Shown here: positions 30,731 to 42,154 of the stretch, piece after piece
Numbering within the stretch: the first letter of the stretch is position 1
Layout: every line of letters starts with the position of its first letter
NCBI RefSeq assembly: GCF_052324685.1
Contig: NC_135211.1
Span: 12,016,110 to 12,080,109, forward strand
Direction: 5' to 3'
Origin: Brachyhypopomus gauderio
Lineage: Eukaryota; Chordata; Actinopteri; Gymnotiformes; Hypopomidae
DNA: 64,000 nt
Program-made: the position numbers and the translations under genes
The notes under the pieces: model-generated
What the model was told of the DNA's origin: nothing
The model's database searches: none
The model's input: only the letters and a program-made list of their open reading frames with translations

Positions 30731-33696
30731 CCCCTTCAGACCCCACGTCCACTGGAATGGACATGACATATTTCTTGCCCTAAACCAATAAAAATGTGTG
30801 ATTTTATCATGTGAAATCATGTATGTCTCTGATTGGTTCATGATCATCCAATTACAACCTGTCTTGACCTTGTCAGCTGACCTGAGAGTGCGCTAGTCAT
30901 CAGACAAACCAAGCATGGCTCTGAAATTGGAAAGGAAGAGGAGTAAGGATTTTTTTTCCTTCATAAAAATAAATTTATGTTCATGCTAGCCTAATTAATT
31001 AGTATTGAATTAAATTCTAGCCACTTCAAGTAATAGTATTTCAAGTTATTTTGAATATATTTTATAATATTAAAGTACAGGATTTTTCTGAAGTTTAATG
31101 TCCATCTCAGTGGACATCAGGTGATGGGAGACATTAGCCAGTGCTAATGATATTTGGCAAAGTTATAAAATATCTATAAGCATTTCATGGCCAAAATATG
31201 ATTGTACAGTATGTTATTTGTTATAAATGTAGTAATAATTTTTTTTTTTATGTTCTTTTAGAGTATGTAGTCTCAGACTTCCTTGAACTCCTTGTAAATG
31301 GAGAGTTATCTGATATTGACAGCTTGGATTCAGGAGATGAGGCAGATGAGAAGAAGATAAAAGAGGTAGATGGTAAGTTTAGAAGTTAAGGGAATTTGTT
31401 ATTCATAGTATGATCTTTCCATCTACCATAATGCTCTATTTTCAAGCTCTAAAATGTCAGTATATGCACATACAAGAACAGGTCAAATATGATAAGATTT
31501 TGCGATGGCTTTCAGAGAGGGACATAAACAGTGGAGAAAACCTTGAGGTGGCAGCTGAGGTTGAGATAGAAGATGCAGAAGCCAGTGTAGAAGAAGATGA
31601 AGCCAGTGTAGAAGAAGATGAAGCCAGTGTAGTGACAGAGGATCAGGAGGATATGACATTAACCAGAAAGGAAGAGATAAAGTGGCGTCATAGGCCATTC
31701 ACTACAGTCATTGACACTTCCTTTGAGAATGGCCCGAGTGATGTTAAAGATCCCATGAGCCCCTACGAATACTTCAGACAGTATATAACTGATGAAGTCT
31801 TTGATTTGATGACAGACAACACTAACATTTATGCTGTGCAATGTGGCACACTAGGTTTCAAAATGGCTAGTGCAGGGGAAATCAGGACGCTCATTGGGCT
31901 GCATCTTGCTATGGGAGTGATGAAAATGCCAAGAGTCTCCATGTACTGGGAAACTGGGATGGACATCGGCATTTTTAGAAACACAATGTCCCGTGACAGA
32001 TTCTTTCAGCTTCGGTCACATTTGCATTTTGTCAACAATTTGGAGAAGCCAGCAGAAAATAATGATGTGTTCTTCAAGGTACGTCCACTCTATGATGCCA
32101 TACGCAGAAGATGCTTGAAACTTCCTCTAGAGGAAAATCTTTGCATTGATGAACAAATGGTGCCATTTCGTGGATCTCTGTCTGTTAAGCAATACATCAA
32201 AGGCAAGCCACACCCTTGGGGGGTGAAAATATACTTCCTGTGTGGCAAAAGTGGCATGGCCTATGACTTCCTGCTACATCAAGGTACTACAATGGAAATA
32301 CCAGAACATCACAAGAAGCTGCTGGGACTTGGAGGTGCAGTGGTGTACCATCTCAGCCAACATATCACCAAGCCCAACCATAAGTTGTACTTTGATAACT
32401 ACTTCACCACGTACAATATTCTGGAACTACTAGCTGAGAGGAAAATTTATGCTGCTGGAACAGCAAGAATCTGCCGGTTTGCAGGACCTCCACTACAGTG
32501 CGACAAAGAAATGGCAAAAAAGCAGCGAGGAAACTATGATGAGGTTGTTAGCCGTGATGGAAAGGTGGCACTGGTAAAATGGTTTGACAGTAGATCAGTC
32601 GTTATGGCCTCCAACTTTGTTGGTGTCGGCAAAATGGATGAAGTGCAAAGATGGGACAAAAAGCAGGCCAGATTTCTGAAGGTGTCCCGTCCTGAAGTTG
32701 TTAAGCTGTACAACGAGGCAATGGGTGGAGTTGACCTACTTGATCAACTCATCAGTCTATACCGTACTGAAATTCGGTCAAAAAAGTGGACGCTTAGAAT
32801 GATAACACATGCTTTTGATCTGGCTGTCGTGAACAGTTGGCTAGAGTATAGGCTGGATGCTGAGAAGGCCAGAATCCTGAAAAGGGACACACTGGATCTC
32901 CTCCATTTCAAGATGAATGTGGCCCAGTATCTGGTGAGAGCACATAAACCAGTGGCAGCAAAACGTGGAAGACCCAGCATATCTCCTGAGCCACTCCGTG
33001 TCCAATACAGACCCCAAGATCAGGATGTAAGACCTTTACCTGAGGTGCAGTTTGATATGATTGACCACATGCCAAATTATGATGATAAGAAAGAGGCCAC
33101 CAGATGCAAGAGGCCATACTGTACAGGAAAAACACATGTCTTTTGTGACAAATGTAAAATCCACCTGTGCTTTGTGCCACAACGAAACTGCTTCAAAGCT
33201 GCTCATCGGAAATAATATACAATCTCCACCAGCCAATATCTTTTCTAAATGTTTTCTTTATATAGTTATGCTTCATGGACAGCCTACTATTTTAAAAGTA
33301 AGGCAATGCACTGAGCAGTTTCATTGAGAACTGAAGTCTCAATGATGTACCATTCATTTGACCATTATATATGGAGTTAATCTTCAGACTCAGACTTGCA
33401 CAGACTATGCAAATAAGCAGACACATGCAGAAAGCCTGTTCTAGATGTATACGTCAATGTGATCATTTGTTGCATGTTTATTATATTAGAATATGATCAT
33501 ATTGTTTCTGAAGATTGAATTATATTTTACACTCATTTAGACCTGGCGTCCATTGCAATGGACATGAAAAAAGTACAATAAAACAATGAGTTGGAAAAAA
33601 AATTATTTTTCTCCTGTGTTTCCTTATTAGAGAAGAGTAAAAATCAACCAAATAAAAATTTTTTTGCTCAGTAGAAAAAAATCAGGTCTGAAGGGG
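30731..33696 (+). mobile_element. complete piggyBac element with TTAA target duplication
   Basis: The 12-bp perfect terminal inverted repeat CCCCTTCAGACC / GGTCTGAAGGGG is flanked on both sides by TTAA (30727-30730, 33697-33700). Subterminal copies of GTCCA(N)5-6TGGACAT occur at about 30748, 31101 and 33549. Length is 2,966 bp with one uninterrupted transposase gene, suggesting a young insertion. Confidence 0.96.
30915..33215 (+). CDS. piggyBac transposase (PGBD-like), apparently intact
   Basis: Cut-and-paste DDD transposase targeting TTAA. The best model has three exons, 30915-30942, 31262-31372 and 31447-33215, with donors AGTAAGG and GGTAAGT, acceptors TTTTAG and TTCAAG and matching phases, giving 635 aa; the last exon alone is open for 601 codons from 31410. 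The acidic N-terminus carries an exact tandem repeat (ASVEEDE twice). The DDE_Tnp_1_7-type core has the three expected aspartates in IDEQMVPFRG, YFDNYFTTYN and GGVDLLDQLI. The C-terminus is a Cys/His zinc-binding domain (CKRPYCTGKTHVFCDKC). No stop or frameshift was found. Whether it still moves or has been domesticated cannot be told here. Confidence 0.9.
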
Positions 33697-33989
33697 TTAA
33701 ATTAAAGCCTTATTAGTACACGATTTTTAGGTGACAAAACATGGTCATCTTACTTCGTATACTTTTTAAAAGGACAATTTAAATGGCGAGTCAAGTTGCA
33801 CGTGTAAACCACATGTTGTAAACACGGTGTGTCCAGAAGGGGATTTCTTGAAAACAGTTGCTTGTAGATGGCTGAAAATCGGTATGCAGGATGTTATACT
33901 AGTTAAAAAAAATACAATCAGTGTGTTGTGTTTGCGTTTTAAGAATTTTCGGCGATATTAATTATTTTGTGTGGATAAACAGATTTTGC

Positions 33990-34840
33990 CCGGCGACAGG
34001 ATCGCTAGGGGGCGCAAATTGTCAAAGAGGTTACTTAGTGTATTGAAGTTTGGTCTCTAGTGTTGTCAGTTATTGTGAGTCATATGTTGTAAGTAGTAAG
34101 TTGTAAGTTCTGGTTTTGTTCTTGATGTTTGCATTCTTGCTCTTTCTATGTATTTTATGTTAGCCTTTCATGCCACCTCTGTTCTTTGTGTTGAGTTCCG
34201 TCGTTTTCATATTAGTTATTTAGTTAAAACTCCTCAAATATGCAATTGCATCCCACCTGCTCAGGCCATCCGTTACAGAATAACCGACCATTACAATGGA
34301 CGCAGCAGACACTGGAGTTAGACCGATACCTACCCTACCCCCTCCCAAGGATGTGGAGGAATACATGTCGCAACTGGACTGTTTGCAATCATGTCTCGCC
34401 CTGGACACTACGGGTAGGCCTATTGCACCACCCTCATTGACTCACTGCCTGGACATATTTGATGGTGAGGGGGATTCAGCTAATGGCTTTGTGCTACAGA
34501 GCAAGGCCTACTTCCAGTGAGATGGACAGCGCTAAAACACTCCCTCCTGGAGAAGTATACACCGCCAGCGTGGTGGCCCGTCCCAAGACTTTTTTGGGGG
34601 GGCGCTGGGAGCCTGTGGGTCCTCACGTCTCCTCTGTGCAACCTCATTGACGAGGAGGGGAGGATGAAGGGACTGAGGGGAATCGCTGGGGCAATGCTGT
34701 GTTCTCCAGACCCGCAGCCGGCGGCGACCACGGCGTCTCCAGACCCGCAGCTGGTGACCACGGCGTCTCCAGAGTTTTTATTTAATTAAAACTCCTCAAA
34801 TCTGCAATTGCGTCCCACCTGCTCAGCCCATCCGTTACAC
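33990..34840 (+). mobile_element. decayed LTR retrotransposon with gag start
   Basis: The LTR 3' end (AACTCCTCAAATATGCAATT through CCATCCGTTACA) occurs at 34228-34275 and again, slightly diverged, at 34788-34839. Between them a gag-like frame starts ATGGACGCAGCAGACACTGG at 34296 and stops at 34518. The internal region is only about 510 bp, so nearly all of gag-pol is missing. The 5' LTR start is uncertain. Confidence 0.65.
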
Positions 34841-34849
34841 GGTCCCAAG

Positions 34850-36816
34850 CACGGATAAATAGGGAGGGTTGCATCAGGAAGGGCATGGTGTAAGAAATTG
34901 CATTGCACTGTAACAGGGCATTAGCAGAAATTGGGACAAGGAGGAGGAGGAGAGGGGGGAAGAGGGTTCTGAAGCTGAAGGAGAGGAGGCAGAGCAGGAA
35001 GGTGGAGGTTAGAGTTGGTACGTTGAATGTGGGCTCTATAACAGGTAAAGGGAGAGAGCTAGCTGATGCGATTGAGAGGAGGAAGATAGATATACTGTAT
35101 GTACAGGAGACCAAGTGGAAGGGGAGCAAGGCCAGGTGCATTGGTGTTTGCTTCAAACTCTTTTATCATGGTGTAGACAGGAAGAGAAATGGAGTAGGGG
35201 TAATCCTGAAGGATGAGTTTAGTAAGAGTGTAGTGGAGGTAAAGAGAGTATGTGGCAGGGTGATCTGTGTAAAGTTAGAGATTGATGGGTTGATGATGAA
35301 TGTCATCAGTGCTTATGCTCCTCAGGTAGGTTGTGATGTGGAGGAGAAAGAAGAATTCTGGAGAGAGTTAGATGAAGTTCTTTTGCAGGTTACTAAAGAA
35401 AGAAAAGTTATTGGAGCAGATGGACATGTTGGTGAAGGGAACAGTGGTGATGAGGAGGTGTTGGGTAGATATGGTGTTAAAGAAAGGAATACGGAAGGAC
35501 AAATGGTGGTAGATTTTGCTAAAAGGATAAAGATGGTTGTGTAACGCGGTGGTACCAATGAGTACACACCGCTTGTAAAAACCAGAGTGAGGGGTGGAAC
35601 CAAGTGCCGCCTCACGCTGACAAAAAGACAGGCAACGCCTATCTTCAGTGTGAGACGCGAGCACACAGTAGAAAATAAACACAAAGCAACGCGGATAATT
35701 AAACATGTGCAAAACGAAACTTAATCGTAGCGAAACGGGAAAGAAAAAAAAAAGGCAACACAAAAGGGGAAAAAACTCAACGCGTATAAAAAAAACTGAG
35801 AATGCCAGGGGAAGTAGCTGGCAGCAGGCAAAACACGCCGCAGCAAAATAAAACCCTTCCCAAAATAAAGGTAAAAACAGATAGGAAGAAAACAGTAGAG
35901 GAAAATTTGAGAATGGCTAGAGAGCAGAAGATGCCTGAGGAGTGGAGACGAAGCATAACCATTTTCAAGAATAAGGGTGACGTTGAGAGCTGTAGTAATT
36001 ACAGGGGAATAAAGTTGATCAGTCACAGCCTGAAAATCTGGGAAAGAGTAGTGGAAGCTAGGCTTAGAGGAGAGGTAGAGATCTGTGAGCAGCAGTATGG
36101 TTTCATGCCAGCTAAGTGCACCACAGATGCTATGTTTGCTTTGAGAGTGTTAATGAAGAAGTATAGGGAAGGACAGAAGGAGTTACATTGTGTGTTTGTT
36201 GACTTAGAGAAAGCTTATGATAAGAGTACAGAGACAGGAGCTGTGGTATTGTATGAGGAAGTCAGGAGTAGCAGAAAAGTATGTGAGGGTGGTGAAGGAT
36301 ATGTATGATAACGGCGTGACAGCAGTGAGATGTACGGTAGAAGGGTGTCGGCTAGAATGAAAGGAAAGATCTATAGGACAGTAGTGAGACCTGCTATGTT
36401 GTATGGACTGGAGAAAGTGGCACTGACAAAGAGACAGGTGAGGGAGATGGAGGTGTCTGAGATGAAGATGTTGAGATTCTCATTTGGAGTGACGAGGAAG
36501 GATAGGATCAGAAATGAGTTTATTAGAGGATCAGCACATGTAGCATGTTTTGGAGATAAAGTTAGAGAAGCGAGATTGAGATGGTTTGGACATGTACAGA
36601 GGAGGGAGGAGAGGTATATTGGTAGGAGGGTCTTGAGGATGGAACTTCCAGGCAAGAGGAGGAGAGGTAGACCTAAGAGGAGGTTTATGGATGCAGTGGT
36701 AGAGGATATGAGAGTGGCTGGTGTGTCAGTGGAGGACACTCAGGACAGGGCCAGATGGAGGAGTTTGATCCGCTGTGGCGACCCCTAAACGGGAATTGCC
36801 GGAAGATGATGATGAA
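34850..36816 (+). mobile_element. defective RTE-type LINE
   Basis: The endonuclease part (RVGTLNVGSITGKGREL, VQETKWKGSKARC, SAYAPQVG) is open to 35541, then interrupted. After 35880 a partial reverse transcriptase follows (NYRGIKLISHSLKIWE, VFVDLEKAYDK), then a deletion removes the region that should carry the FADD catalytic motif. The C-terminal end is present (RWFGHVQRREERYIGRR, KRRRGRPKRRFMD, IRCGDP, stop at 36786-36788). It ends in a GAT-repeat tail at about 36805. This clade is often misannotated as craniofacial development protein 2-like. Confidence 0.85.
35541..35875 (-). mobile_element. insertion in the RTE LINE, probably a solo LTR
   Basis: Non-coding sequence splits the RTE frame between the endonuclease and reverse transcriptase. 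On the minus strand it ends CCACCGCGTTACA, the same ...CGTTACA ending as the LTRs at 28413 and 33990. Exact ends and target duplication were not resolved. Confidence 0.5.
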
Positions 36817-36817
36817 G

Positions 36818-37380
36818 TGGCTGAAATGCTGTCAATTGTAATTAAGTCTAGTAACACTGAAGAGATTAACATATTTGGAAAAATATATTGATAAGTCTGT
36901 TGGCAGATGACAACTATTTTTTTAAAGGACAGTAGTCAAATTCCATTAGTGCTACAAACTATAGATTGCTTCTAAAAAGCCTCTGGTTTACAATTAAATA
37001 TAGACAAGTGTGAAATTCTACTTGTTCATGAATGTCCTTTGCAAACACTATATAATATAGAAGTAAGGAAAGAAATTAAATATTTATGAATTTTGATTTG
37101 TAAAGATAAAGCAGTATCTGTGAAGGATAATATCCATAATGTTGAAAAACGTGAATTAGTTTTAAGAAAATGGATTCCAAGGGATATCACTATCCCACCT
37201 AACCAAAATGGATAGTTTATCCAGGCTGATCTATCCTGCATCTTCTCATAGCGGTTCTGCCTGCCATTATTAAAGACATAGACCAAATCAACTTTAATTT
37301 TGTATGGAAAAATAAATGTCATTATATTAGAAAAGAAGATCTGGTTAAAAATTATGAGGAAGGTGATGTTAATGATGGTT
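36818..37380 (+). mobile_element. Tx1/L1-like LINE, middle segment
   Basis: Continuation of the LINE broken at 29385: AEMLSIVIKSSN, then LADD (catalytic aspartates, near 36905), SKASGLQLNIDKC and YLGILICKD, in shifting frames with stops. It is cut again at about 37380. Confidence 0.8.
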
Positions 37381-37835
37381 AGATATGTTCCAGTCAGGTC
37401 TCTCAGGTCTTCAAACAGTAATCTACTGGTGATTCCTAAAAGCCGATTAAAGATTGGCGAGGGTGCTTTTAGCCACTATGGCCCAAAGCTCTGGAATTCT
37501 CTTCCTGAAGAGCTCAGAGGCATTTCATCCCTGCATAGTTTTAAGAGCAGTCTCAAAACATTCCTGTTTAGATCCGCTTTTAGTTAAAACTATTAAGATA
37601 GAGTTTCTTATCTTATTTACTTTACTTTTTATTATCTTACTTACTTCACTTTTTACTTTTTATGTTATTTTAATATTTTTATCTTTAATTTCTTTTAAAA
37701 TTTTCTTCTGTCTTTTTGTCTTTGTCTTATCTCCTTTTAATGTTTCTTTTATTTATACTGTAAAGCACTTTGAGTTACATGTATGTATGAAAGGTGCTAT
37801 ACAAATAAAGATTATTATTATTATTATTATTATAA
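37381..37835 (+). mobile_element. L2/CR1-like LINE 3' end
   Basis: A short open C-terminus of a different LINE (VPVRSLRSSNSNLLVIPKSR, then GPKLWNSLPEELRGI) is followed by a 3' UTR with AAGCACTTTGAG and GGTGCTATACAAATAAAG, ending in (ATT)n at 37813-37835. That is the usual 5'-truncated form. It interrupts the Tx1/L1 LINE. Confidence 0.85.
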
Positions 37836-38830
37836 TGTAATGGATTTTGGCTTCATGAATGGTGTTTTAAAACTTAATTGGCTTAGAGCTTTTTGTAATG
37901 ATTTACAGTCCTTCTGGTTTATCATTCCTAATTTTGTTTTTCAGATTGTAGGTGGAATTGATTTTATTTTGAGATATGACTTTGTCTATAATAAATTACC
38001 CATCAAGCTGTCAGATTTCCATCAACAGGTCCTGCTCTATTGGAAACTTCTGTACTAACAATTTTACACCACATAATTCTTCTGTCTGGAACAACAAACA
38101 TATTTTGTTGAACAGAAAATCTGTTTTTTTTTTTTTTGAGAACCTGTTTTCAAAAGAAATTTGGGCCATTTCACACTTGGATGCCAATGGAGATACATTA
38201 TCGTTCAAAGACTTTTGTTTGAAGGTTAATCTTGTTTTTGATGTGAAGATGTGAACAAATTGGTAAAACCATTCCCAGCAGTTCTTAAATCTATGGTTAA
38301 AGATGTATGTCATTCTAAGACCTCTCCTGTTTTGAGCCAACTCTATATAGAAGATATAGGTTTTAAAGATAAAAAGATGACTAACTGGTTCACTTGGAGA
38401 GTGTTACAGAAAGTGCTGTATCCTGGTCAGGTTAAGTGGCAATATATTCTAAATGATTATGGTCAAGATATAATCTATAAAATTTGAACTAAATATATTT
38501 CTTTTCCTCCAAAAGTAAAGGAAGTCTATTGTAAAATTCTAATTGACATCTATCCGACTAATTCTTTTTTAAAGACTAGATTTAAATTTGATACTTATGG
38601 GTGCTCATTCTGCGATGATGAAGAGGAGGATTTAGATTATCTTTTGTTTCAGTGTCATGTCATACAAGACTTTTGGTGCAGTATGTGGGATTGGCTCCAA
38701 GGTCAAGGAATCGATTTGCCGGCTTTGAATCTGACAGTAATTAAATTTGGTATTTGCAGAATTCTTAATAAATATTTAACTTTAATGGGAAAGTTTTTTT
38801 ATTCATAAATGTAGATTTTTCAAAACGAAT
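37836..38830 (+). mobile_element. Tx1/L1-like LINE, 3' segment
   Basis: ORF2 resumes with VMDFGFMNGVLKLNWLRAF, FHQQVLLYWKLL, NNFTPHNSSVWNN and a C-terminal zinc-knuckle-like CSFCDDEEEDLDYLLFQC, then AT-rich 3' sequence. Several stops and a frameshift near 38056 mark it as dead. Confidence 0.8.
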
Positions 38831-39110
38831 CCAAATGTAGGTTATTTGAAAATTTTCCTTAATTGTTTCTTGGAGTCTCTAATTTTAGTTAAAAAATTCT
38901 GCTCAAAAACTTTGTTTTTTGATGAAAAACTTTTGATCTGATTTAAATCTCTATTTTGTATATATATATATTTAATTTATTTTATTATCTATTTTTTTTT
39001 TGTACACATGCAACTCAACTTGTTTAATTCTGATTCCTTGTATTATCATTGGTGCCTTGTTTTTGTTTGTAAGCGAATATTGTAAATGGTAAAGGAAAAA
39101 AAAACTTACA

Positions 39111-39277
39111 AAGTTAAGTTGACTGGACTTACAGTTATTTTTTGCACAAAGAAAATTAAGTAGTTCATACAAAGACTAGTTTTATTTGATCTACATAATA
39201 ATCTGATGCAAAAAGTTGCCTTGATTTTTTTAAGTAGATAAAGCACAGTATTTTTATCAGTCCAGTCAATTTAACTT
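39111..39277. mobile_element. small inverted-repeat element (MITE-like)
   Basis: AAGTTAAGTTGACTGGACT (39111-39129) and AGTCCAGTCAATTTAACTT (39259-39277) are inverted repeats with one mismatch over 19 bp. The interior is AT-rich and non-coding; no target duplication was identified. Confidence 0.6.
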
Positions 39278-40454
39278 AGTTTTTCTTGCCATTGTTTTGT
39301 GTGTGGTGTACTTAACTTTAAGAATTTCAGATGTTTGTTTTTGGGAGCATGGATGCACTTGGATGAATATCTAATCCAGTTATGAATTGTTTTGATGTCC
39401 TGTGTACATTCTAATACTAAGAATGTAAACTGACAGGGTCCAAAGCACAGAAATGTTTTACGTATTCATTACATTCCATGGTATCTGCCCTACACATTAA
39501 GAGATAAAGCGTACACCAAAACTGTCCTCATTACATGTAAAAATGGCTTCCATGGAACCAAGTGTTGACCATACAAATAAATGCACACAGCCATTCCTGA
39601 CACACGGCAATAACTGTGTATATACTGTGAACAACACCTGCAAGACAACATCAGGTATTAATATAATCACCTTATGTTATCAACTTATATTTTGGAAGAT
39701 TTTGAAATGCAAGTACACTCGAAACAACTTGATGTAAGGACTTACTTTTATTATGTATACTCACTGATGAACAGTCATGTTTTTATTTTTGTTATTGTTT
39801 TATTCTATCTTCATCAATAAAAGGACAAGGGCACAAAACCTCTACCTTCAATATAACGTAATTAAAAAAAATAAAATATCATGTCATAAAAAAAAACAAT
39901 TGAGTATTGGAACCTGAGAAAGCATATTGGGAGAACCTGAGAGAGTTGGGACAGCTGAGAGATTCATCATTCAGACGTGACACCAGGTCAGGAGCTCATC
40001 TTCCATTTAGCATGGTTTACCTCTCTGTCTGCTTGTACATCCATCTCTAAAAGAAAATAAAAACATACACAAAACATGTTAATTTAGCTGTTCATACATT
40101 TTCTTTTCCAAGGTCAAATTCAAGCAGTTTTAAAGCACTTTCAAGGTCTATTTTCTATATTTCCCAGCATCTTACAGCTGTAGTAAATTGCATATTTATA
40201 CAAATACACATACTCAAAATGATTTGTTCACTTTTCATCATATTAAAAGAGATGATACCGTGTTTGATAATAGCAGAAAAATAAGTGTAGTACATAACCT
40301 TGTTGGCATATTCAGCTAACTAGCTATCTTAATATATGCTTAAAATATATGCTAGTTTGGTTGGGTTTGCTCTGGTAGCTAACCAAGCTAGCATATAGTT
40401 TAACTAGATTTGCATTTCCTGAAGGAAATACATAGTGCTTGAAAAGAGATGCAA

Positions 40455-40497
<43 letters not shown>

Positions 40498-41804
40498 TGT
40501 GTGTTTGTGGAGTGATTATAGGAGACAGATGTACTGTACTGCGTGTGTGGGGGAGGGGAGAGACATTCAAATATAACTGTCATTCTCACTGCTTCTCTGA
40601 GTGGAGAAACCGTGTTTTTAGCCAAAATTCGATTAGCATTACATTTTCAAACATGGAAAATGCAACATTAAAATTAAAGCATGTTCAATGATTTCAAGCA
40701 CTCGTATGACCGTGTTCGCACTAAAATTACAAAATGCTAGCTTTGCGCCACTACGAGCCTCAACTTGCACAATGAAACAAACGACAAAAGAATTTAACCT
40801 CCGTTTGTTCATCGAGCACTCGACAAACACTACAGTACATTAGATCTATTCCTGTGACTCACCAGAATCCACTGGAAAGCACTTCACACTGTATTTTTAT
40901 AGTCGCTTAGCAGTGGCTAGTAGCCTAGCTGTCGCAAGTTTAGTTAGCTATCTGAGGTAACTATGTTAGCTATGCAGGTTGCCTCTGGGTAGCTTTTTAA
41001 TGTTTATACACACACACAAAATGCTTCTGCTTTATATAATTTTTATTTATGCTACGATGCAAAATTTACCTTCTGTCAGATGGTTTTTGTCCTTGCAGGA
41101 GGTCCTCCGTTTCCACGAGTGTCTGTGGCCAGTACTATGGTTGTTAAAATTTGAAATATGGAAAAACGAGGAAAATAACCAGTGGCTCCTCCCACTTCGC
41201 GGTCATTGGAAAATAGTAAATACAACACAAAAACAGTTTGTTGTATGGGTGTACATAGAAAGATTAGTTGAATTTACATAAACACATCTTGTTAAGGACA
41301 AAATGCAAAATATCTTGTATTTGGAACAAATGCAGATTAATTTCAAAACAAGATATATTCATGTAAAGTTACAAACATAATTTTTTATTGTTAATATCAC
41401 ATATTTAATTATGTTACATTTACATCTGCTCAGATTTATTTTTTTCAGTGTAGAGGAAGGGAAACCAACAAACAATACAACTTTAAACTGGGACAGATTA
41501 CACGGGGCAGGGCCACGATGAGAAAACATATATAACAAAATCAGTGGAGATAAGGCAGAGAACATGAACAGGAAATACGAATAGCAGAGATTTGGAGCGA
41601 GCAGGGAAACTACAGAGGGACTCGCATACAATGACCGACGACAAGGGGTAGAACGGAGGGGTTTAAATACACAGACAACATGGAGGTGAAACGAGACGCA
41701 GGTGGGAACAATGAGGACAGGAGCGTGGCAGACAGAGGGAGAAACCATGGGAACGGGGGAAAACTAGGCGGGACCAGGGAGGAGGGAGGAGCTGGACGTG
41801 ACAC
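39278..41804. other. gene-poor interval, possible LTR at its right end
   Basis: I see no recognisable gene. It holds a (TG)n run at 40457-40494, a short open frame at 39543-39737 without a family, and splice-like motifs on the minus strand (see rejected items). From about 41450 to 41804 the minus strand reads TGTCACGTCCAGCTCC onward like an LTR, giving a TG start next to the MITE at 41805, but no partner or duplication confirms it. Confidence 0.4.
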
Positions 41805-42154
41805 TGGCTCTGTTCGAAAATAGCCTACTACATACTACTGGCGTACTGATCGAGCCCCAAATCAGTATGCCGTATGCAGTATGTGACCAAAATGAAAATT
41901 TCCAGTACGCTAAACATTCCCGGATGACCTACTACTTCCGCAAAATATTCCAGTACGCAAACAGGGCTATCTTCGTGGTGTACTGCATCCCATCATGCAA
42001 CGTTACGTTCACGTGACCCCGTAGTACGCTTTGCTTTTGTCGCATACTGGAAACTGTACTGCATACTACTACGAGGACCAGTATGCGGTATCCAGTATAT
42101 ACCGAGTCCAGTATGCAGTATCCAGTATGTAGTAGGCTATTTCGAACAGAGCCA
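41805..42154. mobile_element. 350-bp MITE with about 31-bp inverted termini
   Basis: The left end TGGCTCTGTTCGAAAATAGC (plus CTACTACATACT) and the right end read in reverse agree except for one extra A over 31-32 bp. The inside is made of degenerate copies of CAGTATG/CATACTG words in both orientations. No target duplication was found: the flanks CGTGACAC and CTGACATT differ. Confidence 0.85.

Noticed and set aside
34903-36788. A host gene resembling craniofacial development protein 2
   Set aside because: The endonuclease and C-terminal motifs are those of an RTE LINE; automated pipelines often give it that name.
39543-39737. A 64-codon frame with a donor-like GTATTA inside
   Set aside because: Weak splice motif, no family, in a repeat-bearing AT-rich interval.
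39960-41110. Possible spliced minus-strand gene (donors near 41070 and 40862, acceptors near 40891 and 40053)
   Set aside because: The motifs are plausible, but the coding content is tiny and matches no family; at most a non-coding transcript.
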